A DNA stretch of 64,000 nucleotides from CAVXNB01 sp963763085. GTDB taxonomy: Bacteria; Actinomycetota; Acidimicrobiia; Acidimicrobiales; Bog-793. The first letter of the stretch is position 1, and each line of letters opens with the position of its first letter. A program made the position numbers and the translations under genes. This document shows positions 1-10,967 of the stretch, piece by piece. The DNA lies in assembly GCA_963763085.1 (NCBI GenBank), contig CAVXNB010000003.1, forward strand, positions 1-64,000, in the 5' to 3' direction. The notes below the pieces were generated by a model. It was given only the letters and a program-made list of their open reading frames with translations, made no database searches and was not told where the DNA came from.

Positions 1-164
1 ACTCGGACACCAACGACATTTGTTTTGGCGAGGAGGACTCGGATACCAACGACATTTGTTCTGGCGAGAAGGACTCGGACACCAACGACATTTGTTTTGG
101 CGAGGAGGACTCAGACACTAGCGACATTTGTTTTGGCGAGGAAGAAGTAGATTGGCCTTGAGTT
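1..164 (-). repeat. 36-bp coding minisatellite (Ser-Pro linker)
   Basis: About four copies of a 36-bp unit run to the window edge. Read on the minus strand in the frame of the adjoining exon they encode repeats of SSSPKQMSLVSE. They form the linker between the cysteine cluster of one F-box module and the start of the next module, whose F-box lies outside the window. Copies differ by a few substitutions, for example SFSPEQ in place of SSSPKQ. Confidence 0.85.
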
Positions 165-1697
165 TTGCTGTGACATTCCGCACATGAACAGTGAAATGGA
201 TCGGCCTTCGTTCCATCACAATAATAGCTAAATCACTTAATAGTGTTCACATCTAGAGAGTAAAATAGAATCACTTACCATTCAACGTTATTGAGACCAT
301 TTTGCTCCATAAATGAAGCAGCAGTATATAAATCAGGAGCACACGATTCTAGGATTTTTGAATTGTAACATGGGAGAGAACTAGGGATCGAAAATAGATT
401 AAGAATCATTCTTTGAATGGAAGTTTGATAGGCAACGTACAGTTTCTTTAAACTACTAAGACGATTTCCCCCCTCAATAACGATTCTGCCATCGCTCGAA
501 GATAAGTGGCATTTCCTACATAATAAAGCACAATGGTAATATCAATGAAATTCCATTGATTTCTTACAAAACCTCCAAGGATGTGTTTGAAAGAAGGCAC
601 AGCTTAAGGTAACTATGTTATAATTTCCATGTCAGAATTAATCTTGATAATCATATGTCGGACTTACCAAGCAAATTCTTGATGAGAATACACTTCACTA
701 ATGGTCGAGTAATAAAAGGATTAAGAGTCGATTTGGATATAAAATAGACAGAAACACTTACATTTCCTTAAGAGCATGACATCTATTCACGTCGATATCT
801 AATCCAGAATAAGGAGCTTTACCTCGATCAATCATGTGCTTGCTTGATTTGGGACAGTATATGACAAGCTTCTTCAATTCCTTGGGTGGACAGACGCGCT
901 CATACCTATCAGGATGCATTACGTATAGTGTTTTCAGGGAATAACAATAGTCGAGAAATTCAAAAAAGGCTAAATCGATGTGATAACAGAAATTTCTCAT
1001 GTGAAATACATCCAAATTCAATGTTCCTATCTCTTGGGAGAATTCCTCCGAAAGTTCGATCCCACAAAACATTAAACATTTCAGATTCTTGAATGACACT
1101 TTGGAGAAAAGAAATTTTAGAAATTCGCAACTTTCTTCATATGACTCCGATGATCCGGATAACTGAATAATCATCGAGCGCACTTCATCAGACGAAATTT
1201 TCTTGGCAGTTGTATTGGCAAACAGATGAATGGAAAGGACCTTAGGAACATAATGGTCCTTTATAAAAAACTTTGCGTTGCACCATAAACATGTGTTGCC
1301 TTCGTTCCCAATTGCATCGACAATAAATCCCGAAGTGGCTCGGTCAGGATTGTTCTGTGAGGTTAATAGTTGAAGAAACCAGGTGTTCGGCTGATTTCTA
1401 ATGTATTTACAAGTGGCAATCAAATTTCGCATCGCCTCAACACTAGCAAACTCGCCCATTTTTCGTAGGATTTCTCCAGGAAGCATGGATAAAACGAAGG
1501 AACCGTTTGGTACAGAAATAGGCTCGAAAGCAAGTATCAAGGGCGTAAACAATAACTGCATTTTTTCCGGCGAGGAGGACTTGGGCGCCAGCGACATTTG
1601 TTTTGGCGAGGAGGAAGTGGATTGGCCTTGAGTTTTACTGAGACATTCCGCACATGAACAATGAGATGGATCGGCCTTCGTTCCATCACAATAATAG
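1..1697 (-). CDS. F-box/LRR gene h, second module and start of third (partial)
   Basis: This is the downstream part of locus h. The exon 762-1697 opens with the cysteine cluster and reads in frame through a Ser-Pro linker (SSSPKQMSLAPKSSSPEK) into an F-box (LPGEILRKMGEFAS) and LRRs (NLKCLMFCGIELS, ELKKLVIYCPKSSK). I place the remaining exons at 668-697, 568-612, 441-515 and 279-380. The next exon starts at 227 and continues past the window edge into another Ser-Pro linker, so the locus has at least three modules. This module is open throughout, unlike the first module of the same locus. F-box proteins of this kind are normally substrate receptors of SCF ubiquitin ligases; that role is inferred from the family. 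Confidence 0.75.
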
Positions 1698-1748
1698 CTA
1701 AATCACTTAATATTGTTCACATTTAGAGAGTAAAGTAGAATCACTTAC

Positions 1749-3066
1749 CATTCAACCTTGTTGAGACCATTTTGCTGCATAAATGAAGCAGCAGTATATG
1801 ACCCGGTTATGACCCAATCAACAGAAAACTTCTTAGGATTCCTGAATTGTAACATGGGAGATAACTAGGGATCGAAAATAGATTAAGAATCATTTTTCGA
1901 ATGGAAGTTTGATAGGCAACGTACAGTTTCTTTAAACCACTGAGAGGATTGTGCAGGCTAATAACGATTTTGCCACGGATCGAAGATAAGTGCCATTTCC
2001 TACATAATAAAGCACAATGGTAATATCAATGAAATCCCATTGATTTCTTACAAAACCTCCAAGGATGTGTTTGAGCGAAGGTGCAGATTAAGGTAACTAT
2101 GTTATATTTTCCATGTTAGAATCAATCTTGACAATAATATGTCGGACTTACTGAGCAAATTCTTGATGAGAATACACTTCACTAACGGTCGAGGAACAAA
2201 GGAATTAAGGAGCTGATTTGGATATGGAATGGACAGAAACGCTTACATTTCCTTAAGAGCATGGCATTTATCCACGTTGATACATAATCCAACACCAAAA
2301 TCTTTACTTCTTTCAATGATGTCCTTGCTTGATTTAGGACAGTATATGACAAGCTTCTTCAATTCCTTGGGTGGATAGACGAGCTGATCCTCATCAGGAT
2401 GCACTACATATAGCGTTTTCAAGGAATTACAATAGTTGAAAAAATCCCGCCTGTCTAAATCGATGTGATAGCGGAAATTTCTCATGTGAAATACATCCAA
2501 ATTCAATATTCCTATCTCTTGGGAGAATTCATTCGAAAGTTCGATCCCACAAAACATTAAACATTTCAGATTCTTGAATGACACTTTGGAGAAAAGAAAT
2601 TTTAGAAATTCGCAACTTTCTTCATATGACTCCGGTGATCCGGATACTTGAATAATCATGGAGTGCACTTCATCAGACGAAATTTTCTCAGCAGTCGTAT
2701 TGGCGAACAGATGAATGGAAAGATCCTTGGGAATATCATGGTCCTTTATAAAAAACATTGCATTGCGCCATAAACATGTGTTGCCTTCGTTTCCAATTGA
2801 ATCGACTAATAAATCCCGAAGTGGCTCGGTCAGGATTGTTCTCCGAGGCTAATACTTGAAGAAACAATGTGTCCAACTGATTTCTTATGTATTTACAAGT
2901 GGCAATCAAATTTCGCATCACTTCAACACTAGCAAACCCGCCAATTTTTCGTAAGATTTCTCACGGGAAACATAGATGAAGTTAAAGTACCGCTTGGCTC
3001 GGAAGCGAGTATCAAGGGCGTAAACTCTATCTGTATTTGTTTTGTCGAGGAAGAGGCGCTGCCCAT
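1749..3066 (-). pseudogene. F-box/LRR gene h, first module, frameshifted
   Basis: The module starts MGSASSSTKQ at 3066, the usual first-module N-terminus, but three lesions break it. An extra base near 2957 turns the F-box start MFPVEILR into MFPVRNLT. An extra base near 2807 disrupts the ATSGFIV stretch. The exon around 1749-1864 has a length that is not a multiple of three and a stop. The LRR part (2243-2758) is otherwise well preserved, so the damage is recent or reflects assembly errors. Downstream exons lie near 2152-2181, 2052-2096 and 1925-1999. As sequenced, translation from the normal start would not reach module two. Confidence 0.7.
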
Positions 3067-4705
3067 GTTTCAATAATCGTGGTTAGGCCCGAAAGCTTGG
3101 GGAATAATTGGGATGAAAAAAAGTGGAACAAGTTCGTCGAAAAGTCGAAAAAGGAATCCGTGAAGGCTTTCTTTGTTGTTGAAGCATTCAAGTCGCGAGT
3201 ATTCATAATTTTGAATCTCCCGATCACATGATCTCCGCCTCGGTAACTTTGGAAACAAATGGAAAATTCCTGTGCCAAATTTAGTAACTTTGTCCATCAG
3301 CCAAAATGTAGACCAAAATAGCAACAAGCTCGTATCGAATTTAAGTTTCATTCGTTGACGGAAATGTAAATCGACACGATTCGCAAAGTTGCAAACATCT
3401 GAGTGATTTTCGAGAAACCTCTTGTAGCCATTATTTCAGTAAGGCCCAACAAATAGCCAGTCATTGATCAACCATGAAATTCTTCTCTTTCCCAAATTGA
3501 GAAGTCCATTCTCTAGCATAATTTATCAAAACAAAAGAGATCCAATGAGGCTCTGATATTCACCTATGAAGAAAAGGAAGCCGATATAATTGGTCACTCG
3601 AGACATTCGTGAAACACATTCTCACGTATAAGGCCCAGACAATCCATCATCCCAGAAATGATGATGATTCATGATCAATAAATTGATCAACTAATTTGTT
3701 TTGGATAAATGGCATATCATGATGGATTTGCATTTTATTACTCATAAGACATATCTTTTGATTCAATGATTGCGATTTCGATTCCCTCATCAACCAGAAC
3801 TTTGTAGAGACCACACGGAAGCCGACTGGATAGAATTTGGCTTGATTGGGGAAAAGATGAGGAAAGATGTAAGTTCAACAACACAATTTGTCTGTCGTAT
3901 GGTATCATATCTCTGTCGAATAATTGGGATGTTTGTCGGGAGCTATAGACAAGAAAAAAAACCCAACTGTGCATATGAGAGCTATTAATAGCTGTGAAGA
4001 TCATTAGGAAAGTTTTCTATGCAATATTAGAATAATGATTTCAATTTGTTGCTTCGAAAAGGAATTCATAGTCTCGAAAATTCGCATTTCCGAAGATGAA
4101 AAATAGTAGACCGTGGAAGGATTCTTTTCATAAATGAAAGAGTCAAACCAAGAAATACTCGATGAAAAAAATGTTGATACTAGTGTCTATACAGGCTGCT
4201 TTAATTGATCCTTTGATTTCCAATTCTTTCCTGGCCATTTGACATGAATTAGATAGAAAAATGGATGTAAGCCTTAACAAATCGAATGCACTCTTCTTAT
4301 TTCCCAAATTCGAATATCTTCAATCTGAATTTGACCATCAATAGTTAAAGATGAATAAATTTTTCGGTAGAAAAGATTCGTAGAGATACTCAATAACAGT
4401 TATCGATTTGATCCTTCTATCCTATCGAAAAGAGAGTACACAAGCCGAAATCACTGAAACCAATAGAAATAAAGGATTTATCAACGGCAAAAGTCAATAA
4501 CGAATTCCATGGAAGTAAACGTCCTGAAATTTCAAACTCTTCTAGCCAAAATGTATCAAGTCGAAAATTTGACCTATGAGAGCTGATGAGGGAATTTGAT
4601 TTTTTCTTTTCATAGATGGGAGTGTTTCTTATTCATATGGTCTCGAAGAAATGAAAGAATGCTAATACCATTTCGAAGTGAAACCACAATTGGAAATTTA
4701 CAAAT
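3067..4705. repeat. array spacer 1 (homologous intergenic unit)
   Basis: Spacer between loci h and g. It is alignable by eye to the six other spacers of the array: a conserved 5' leader block just upstream of the F-box start, a middle block with short ORFs, and a block just after the upstream gene's stop. I see no complete gene in it, apart from the ORF fragment at 3738-4004. Confidence 0.8.
3738..4004 (-). other. small conserved ORF inside the array spacer
   Basis: An 88-codon ORF ends in GLYKVLVDEGIEIAIIESKD followed by MSYE and a stop. The same C-terminal stretch, with a few substitutions, recurs in most spacers (near 6880, 13100, 17900, 22600 and 25600). An N-terminal piece with MIPYDRQIV also recurs. 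In this copy the two parts are joined directly. In other copies about 100 bp bounded by short AATTGTGT-like repeats lies between them, either an intron or a deleted segment. Several copies carry stops or frameshifts. It could be a decaying second gene that duplicated along with the F-box genes, or non-coding sequence. I recognise no family. Confidence 0.3.
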
Positions 4706-6168
4706 TTACTGAGTGGATTGACCTTGAGTTTTCTTGAGACATTCCGCACATAAACAGTGAAATGGATCGGCCTTCGTTCCATCACAATAATAGCTAAATC
4801 ACTTAATACTGCTCATATTTAGAGAGTAAAGTAAAATCACTTACCATTCAGCCTTGATGAGACCATGTTGCTGCATAAATGAAGCAGCAGTAAATTCCTT
4901 AATCCCAAAAGGAGAAGGCCTCTCTATGATTATTGAATTGTAACATGGGAGATAACTAAGGATCGAAAATAGACAAGAATCATTTTTGAATGGAAGTTTG
5001 ATAGGCATCATACAGTTTCTTTAAGCTACTAAGACGATTGCCCTGCTGAAGAGCGATTCTGCCACGGATCGAAGATAAGGGCCATTTCCTACATAATAAA
5101 GCACAATGGTAACATCAATGAACTTCCAATGATATCTTACAAAACCTCCAAGGATGTGTTTGAATGAAGGCGCAGATCAACGCAACTATGTTATAATTTT
5201 CATGTTAGAATCAATCTTGACAATAATATGTCGGACTTACCAAGCAAATTCTTGATGAGAATACACTTCACTAATGGTCGAGGAATAAAGGAATTAATGA
5301 ATCGATTTGGATATGGAGTGAGTAGAAACATTTACATTTCCTTAAGAGCATGGCGTTCATCCACTTAGATACATAATCCATCATAAATAACTCTACGTCT
5401 TTCAATGATGTGCTTGCTTGATTTAGGACAGTATATGATAAGCTTCTTCAATTCCTTGGGTAGAAAGACGTCAGATCCCCATCAGGATGCACTATATATA
5501 ACGTTTTCAGAGAATTGCAATAGCAGATAAATTCATTCCGGGCCAAATTGGTGTGATAGAGGAAATTTCTAATGTGAAATACATCCAAATTCAACGTTCC
5601 TATCTCTCGGGAGAATTCCTTCGAAAGTTCGACCCCACAAAGCATTAAACATTTCAGATTCTTGAATGACACTTTAAGGAAAAGAAATGTTAGGAATTCG
5701 TGAATATCTACATACGACTCCGGTGATCCGGACACTTGAATAATCATGGAGTGCACTTCATCGGACGAAATTTTCTCGCCAGTTGTATTGGCAAACAGAT
5801 GAATGGAAAGGTCCTTGGGGATATCATGATCCTTTATAAAAAACTTTGCGTTGCGCCATAAACATGTGTTGCCTTTGTTTCCAATTGAATTGACAATAAA
5901 TCCCGAAGTGGCTCGGTCAGGATTGTTCTCCGAGGCTAATACTTGAAGAAACCAGATGTTCAACTGATTTCTAATGTATTTACAAGTGGCAATCAAATTT
6001 TGCATCGCTTCAACACTAGCAAACCCGCCAATTTTTAGCAGAATTTCTTTGGGAAACATGGATAAGGTGAAGAAGTCGTTTGATACAGAGATAGGCTCAG
6101 AAGCAAGTATCAAGGGCTTAAACATCTATCTCAGTATTTGTTCTGACGAGGAAAAGGCTTTTTTCCAT
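4706..6168 (-). pseudogene. F-box/LRR gene g, single module, degraded
   Basis: Single-module copy ending with the usual cysteine-cluster exon (CYYCDGTKADPFHCLCAEC) and a stop at 4706. The ATG matching the MGSAS start of other copies is at 6168, but a net frame change and a TAA separate it from the F-box frame. The open frame restarts at an ATG at 6125 (MFKPLILASEP). A one-base deletion near 5473 breaks the frame inside the LRRs after HPDGDL. The F-box (FPKEILLKIGGFASVEAMQ) and early LRRs are intact. The stop is CAG-TAA, so the AATAAA overlap found in most terminal exons is lost. Confidence 0.7.
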
Positions 6169-7952
6169 GTTTTAATAATCGTGGTTGAGGTCGAAAATTT
6201 GGAGAAAATTGGGGTTGAGAAAGCTCGTCGAGTAGTCGAAGAAGTTGTGGAATTTTGTGGAAGCTTTCATTGTTGTTGAAGCATTCAATTCGTGACATAT
6301 ATTTGAAACTCCCGATCACATGATCTTTGCTTCGATAACTTTGGAAACAAATGGAAAAGATCCTGAGCTCAATTTAGCAACTTTGTCCATCAGCCAAAAT
6401 GTGAACCAAAATAGCAACAAGTTCATATCGAATTTAAGTTCATTCGTTGATGGAAATGTAAATCGACAAGTTTCGCAAAGTTGCAAACATCCAAATGAAT
6501 TTCGAGAAATGTATTGTGGCCGTCGTTTCAACAATATCCCAACAAATAGCCAGCAATTGATCAAACATGAAGTTCTTCTCTTTCCCAAAATTAAAAAGTT
6601 CATTTCTCTAACATAATTTATTTTCAAAACAAAAGAGATCCTATTAGGCTCTGATATTCACCTATGAAGGAAAGGAAGCCGATATAATTGGTCATTTGAA
6701 GTATTCATGTCAAATGCAAATAACTCATGAGACATTCTTACATGTAAGACTTAGATAATCCATCATCTCAAAAGTGATGATGATTAATGATCAATAAATT
6801 GATCGACTAATTTGTTTTGGATAGATGGCATATTGTGATAGATTTACATTTTATTACTTATAAGATATATCTTTTGATTCGATGATTGGGATTTCGATTC
6901 CTTCATCAACCAGAACTTTGTAGAGACCACAAGAAAGCCAACTAGATAGAATTTGCCTTGATTGAGGAAAAGGTGTGGAAAGATGTAAATTCAACGACAC
7001 AAATTGTAGGTTTCCTTTATAGAAAAAAATAGTAACGAATTGTGCACTATCCAGAGAGTTGGATCATGTAGACCTGAAACACAATTTGTCTATCGTACGA
7101 TATCATATCTTTGCCGGATCCCCCCGTAAAATGGTTAGGATGTTCATCGGAAGCTATAGACAAGAAAAAAGAAACCAACTGTCCATATGAAAGCTTTTAA
7201 ATAGCTGCGAAGATCATTATGAAAAGTTTGCTAGACAGTATCAGAATAATGACTCCATATTTGTTGCTTCCGAAGAAGGAATTCATAGTCTCAAAGTTTG
7301 CATTTTTGAAGATAATCTCATGAGGGTTTGACTCTAGACCCCATCGAAAAATAGTAGACCGTGTAAAGATTTTTTCGTTAATGAAAGAGTCAAACTAAGA
7401 AATACTTGATGAAAAAAGTGTTGATAATAATGTCTATGCAGGCTGTTTTAATTGATCCCCTTGATTTCCAATTCTTTCCCGACCATTTGACATGAATTAG
7501 ATAGAAAAATTGATGGTAGACCTTAGCAAATCGAATGCACTCTTCCTACTTTTTAAATCCGAATATCTTCGATCTGAATTGATTATCAACAGTTAAAGCT
7601 GAATAAATTCTTCGGTAGAAAAGGTTCGTAGAGATACCCAATAACAGTTATCGATTTGATCCTCCCATCCTATCGAAAAGAGAGTGCACGAATCGAAACC
7701 ATTGAAATCAATAGAAGTAGGCAATCTATCAATGGTAAGAGTCAATAGTGAATTCCATGGAAGTGAACTTCCTGAAATTTCAAACTTTTCTAGCTAAAAT
7801 GTATCAAGTCGAAAATCTGACTTCTGAGAACTAATAGGGGAATTTGGCTTTTTCTTTTCGTGGAAGAGAGTGTTTCTTATTAATATGGTCTCGAAGAAAT
7901 GAAAGAGTGCAAATATCAGTTCGAAGTGAAACCACAATTGAAAATTTACCAA
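6169..7952. repeat. array spacer 2 (homologous intergenic unit)
   Basis: Spacer between loci g and f with the same block order as the other spacers. It contains a copy of the GLYKVLVDEGIEIPIIESKD segment near 6860-6930 on the minus strand, with a stop early in the putative N-terminal part. No complete gene seen. Confidence 0.8.
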
Positions 7953-7958
7953 TTTATT
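7953..7958 (-). terminator. AATAAA poly(A) signal overlapping the stop of gene f
   Basis: The minus strand reads CAATAAATTGG, with the TAA stop (7954-7956) inside the AATAAA hexamer. The same arrangement is seen at gene a. Confidence 0.5.
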
Positions 7959-9447
7959 GAGTGAATTGGCCTTGAGTTTTCTTGAGACATTCCTCACATG
8001 AACAATGAGATGGATCGGCCTCCGTTCCATCACAATAATAGCTAAATCTCTTAATAGTGTTCACATTTAAAGAGTAAAGTAAAATCACTTACCATTCAAC
8101 CTTGTTGAGACCATATTCCTGCATGAATGAAGCAGCAGTAAACCAATGGGGAGGAGCAGAAAGCGTCTCTAGGATTTCCGAATTGTAACATGGGAGATAA
8201 CTAAGGATCGAGAATAGATAAGAATCATTTTTTGAATGGAAATTTGATAGGCAACGTACAATTTCTTTAGGCTATTAAGACGATTGCCTTGGTCAAGAAC
8301 GATTTTGCCACGGAGCGAAGAAAAGGGCCATTTCCTACATAATAAAGCATAATGGTAATCTCAATGAAATTCCATTGATATCTTACAAAACCTCCAGGGA
8401 TGTGTTTGAATAAAGGCCCAGCTCAAAATGACTATGTTATAATTTCCATGTTAGAATCAATCTTGGCAATAATATGTCGGACTTACTGAGCAAATTCTTG
8501 ATGAGAATACACTTCACTAATGATCGAGGAACAAAGGAATTAAGGAGCCGATTTGGATATAAAATGGACAGAAACCCTTACATTTCCTTAAGAGCATGGC
8601 ATTTCTCCACGTTGATACATAATCCACTACCAATATTTCTACGTCTTCCAATGATGTCCTTGCTTGATTTAGGACAGTATATGACAAGTTTCTTCAATTC
8701 TTTGGGTGGACAGACGAACCAACGCCTATCAGGATGCACCACATATAATGTTTTCAGAGAGTTGCAATAGCTGAAAAATTCATTCCGGACCAAATTGGTG
8801 TGATAGCGGAAATTTCTCATGTGAAATACATCCAAATTCAATGCTCCTATCTCTTGGGAAAAGTCATTCGAAAGTTCAATCCCACAAACCATTAAACATT
8901 TCAGATTCTTGAATGACATTTTGGAGAAAAGAAATTTTAGGAGGTTGCAAATATTGGCATATGACCCCAGTGATCCGGATACTTGAATAATCATGGAGCG
9001 CACTTCATCGGATGAAATCTTCTCGGCAGTTGTATCGGCAAACAGATGAATGGAAAGGTCCTTAGGAATATCATGGTCCCTTATAAAAAACATTGCATTG
9101 CGCCATAAACATGTGTCGCCTTTGTTTTCAATTGCATCGACAATAAATCCCGAAGTGGCTCGGTCAGGATTGTTCTCTGACGCTAATGCTTGAAGAAACC
9201 AAGTGTCTAACTGATTTCTAATGTATTTACAAGTGGCAATCAAATTTCGCATCGTTTCAACACCAGCAAACCCGCCAATTTTTAGTAGGATTTCTTCGGG
9301 AAACATGGATAAAGAGAAGGAGTCGTTTGATACAGAGGTAGGCCCGGAAGCGAGTATCCAGGGCGTAAACTCTATCTGTATTTGTTTTGACGAGGAGGAC
9401 TCGGGCACCAGCGGTACTCGTTTTGTCAAGGAAGAGGCATTTCCCAT
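7954..9447 (-). CDS. F-box/LRR protein f, single module (403 aa)
   Basis: Best single-module reference copy. Exons placed from splice motifs and frame: 8582-9447, 8487-8516, 8387-8431, 8260-8334, 8093-8200 and 7954-8041, giving 403 residues. The start is MGNASS, with Gly2 and Ser6 as in N-myristoylated proteins. An F-box (MFPEEILLKIGGFAGVETMR) follows at about residues 49-90, then leucine-rich repeats such as NLKCLMVCGIELS and ELKKLVIYCPKSSK, which continue across the short exons. The C-terminus is a cysteine cluster (CYYCDGTEADPSHCSCEEC). Likely an SCF substrate receptor, by family. A TATA-like TTTAAATAG lies about 135 bp upstream. The stop overlaps an AATAAA signal. Confidence 0.85.
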
Positions 9448-9577
9448 GTTTTAATAATCGTGATTGAGGCCGAAAATTTGGCGAGCAATTGGGGTAAAAA
9501 AAATGGAACAAGTTCGTTGAAAAGTCGAAGAAGGAATTTGTGGAAACTTTCTTTGTTGTTGAAGCATTGAATTCGGA

Positions 9578-9586
9578 CTATTTAAA
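9578..9586 (-). promoter_or_regulatory. TATA-like element of gene f
   Basis: TTTAAATAG on the minus strand, about 130 bp before the ATG of gene f. The same element with similar spacing precedes gene d, a variant precedes gene b, and it also lies about 60 bp upstream of Vid27. Confidence 0.4.
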
Positions 9587-10036
9587 TTTTTGGAAATTCC
9601 TGACCACGTGGTCTTTGTTTCGATAATTTCGAAACCAAATGGAAAATGTCCTGGTCTCAATTTAGTAACTTCCATCAGCCAAAATAGCAACAAATTTGTA
9701 TCGAATTTAAGTTTTATTCGTTGACGGAAATGCAAATCGACAAGTTTCGCAAAGTTCCAAACATCTGAGCGATTTTCGAGAAACGTATTGTAACCATGAT
9801 TTCAATAATATCCCAACAAATGGTCAGTCATTGATCAACCATGAAATTCTTCTCTTTCCAAAAATTGAATATCCTTCAGGCTGAATTGATTATCAACAGT
9901 TGACGATGAATAAATTCATCGGTAGAAGAGGTTCGTAGAGATACTCAATAACCGTTATCGATTTGATCCTTCTATCCTATCGAAAAGAGAGTGCACAAAC
10001 TGAAATCACTGAAATCAATAGGAAATAAAGGATTTA

Positions 10037-10780
10037 TTTGAGAGTGATTGGATCATCTCATATAAGAAACTCATTAGAAAGAACTCAATCAAAGAGTAAT
10101 AGAGAATCCTAGGAAGACTCATAAATCATTCAAGATAGGCACATTCTATTGGAGGAAATATTTCCCATTCTATAACTTGATAAGTCTCAATAAGAATAGT
10201 CTTAGTACTAAGGATGAATTTAACTAAATGGATGCTTCAAAAGATAGGATTTCAAATTCCAAAAGAGATCCGGATTCTTTATAGAATATGTTTAATGGTT
10301 CCTAGATATTTCTTAGGAGTCTTTCATAAGTCCAAATGTCATGAAAAGGATGTAATCCAAGTAGTTGATCTCATCAATGATCTTCTTAGGTATCAAATAA
10401 GAAAAGAGCCTCGAATCAAGTCTCTAGGAAACTCATCGTCTTTCTCAAAATCGAGAAAACCTCCCTCATTTGCTAATTGTATAATTGTGAAGAATGGTTC
10501 CTTACCAATAGGGATTTGTTCATAAGTTTCAAGATGTCGTTTCAGTGACTAGATGGACCCCCTTTGATTAAGAAGATGAGTGAAGTTCCAATAGGACTCA
10601 TCATGATTACAGTCATCATTTGATAACTACGAAAATAGCAAAATTCCTTGAACCATTCGTAACTAGTAATGGTCATGGTCTTTCGAGTTACCAAAATCGT
10701 AGCTTTAGGCGTGGATTTCTTGATAATGACAAGATTCTAGAGAATTCCAAGGATATGAACTGAACATTTGAACATTTCCC
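10037..10780. other. non-homologous insertion in spacer 3
   Basis: About 0.74 kb that has no counterpart in the other spacers. It contains a 103-codon plus-strand ORF (10214-10525) with no recognisable motif. I see no terminal inverted repeats or clear target-site duplication, so its origin is unknown. Confidence 0.5.
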
Positions 10781-10967
10781 AACAACAAGAGAGGATCGAA
10801 TCGGAAATTTGACTGCTCTATGAGCCGATGAAGGAATTTGGTTTCCTTTTCGGCAAGAGGAGGAATTTTCATAATCCTTTATTCAGATGAACATGAATAG
10901 ATGAAAGAATGCGAATACCATTTCGAAATGAAATCACAATTGAAAATTCACCAATTTATTGAGTGGA

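Larger units (their letters stand above)
9448..10967. repeat. array spacer 3 (rearranged)
   Basis: Spacer between loci f and e. The leader block (to about 9860) and the post-stop block (about 10780-10967) match the other spacers. The middle part is different: about 0.7 kb including the GLYKVLVDEG segment is missing. The break falls where two similar pyrimidine-rich stretches (CTCTTTCCAAAAATTGAATATC here) could have recombined. A foreign segment occupies 10037-10780. Confidence 0.75.

Noticed and set aside
1401..1631. Plus-strand ORFs running antisense to each F-box exon, open in nearly all copies (e.g. 1401-1631, 15415-15813, 27937-28227)
   Set aside because: They follow from the codon composition of the conserved F-box exon. 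The minus strand has the F-box, LRR and splice structure; the plus frames have no motif and end at random.
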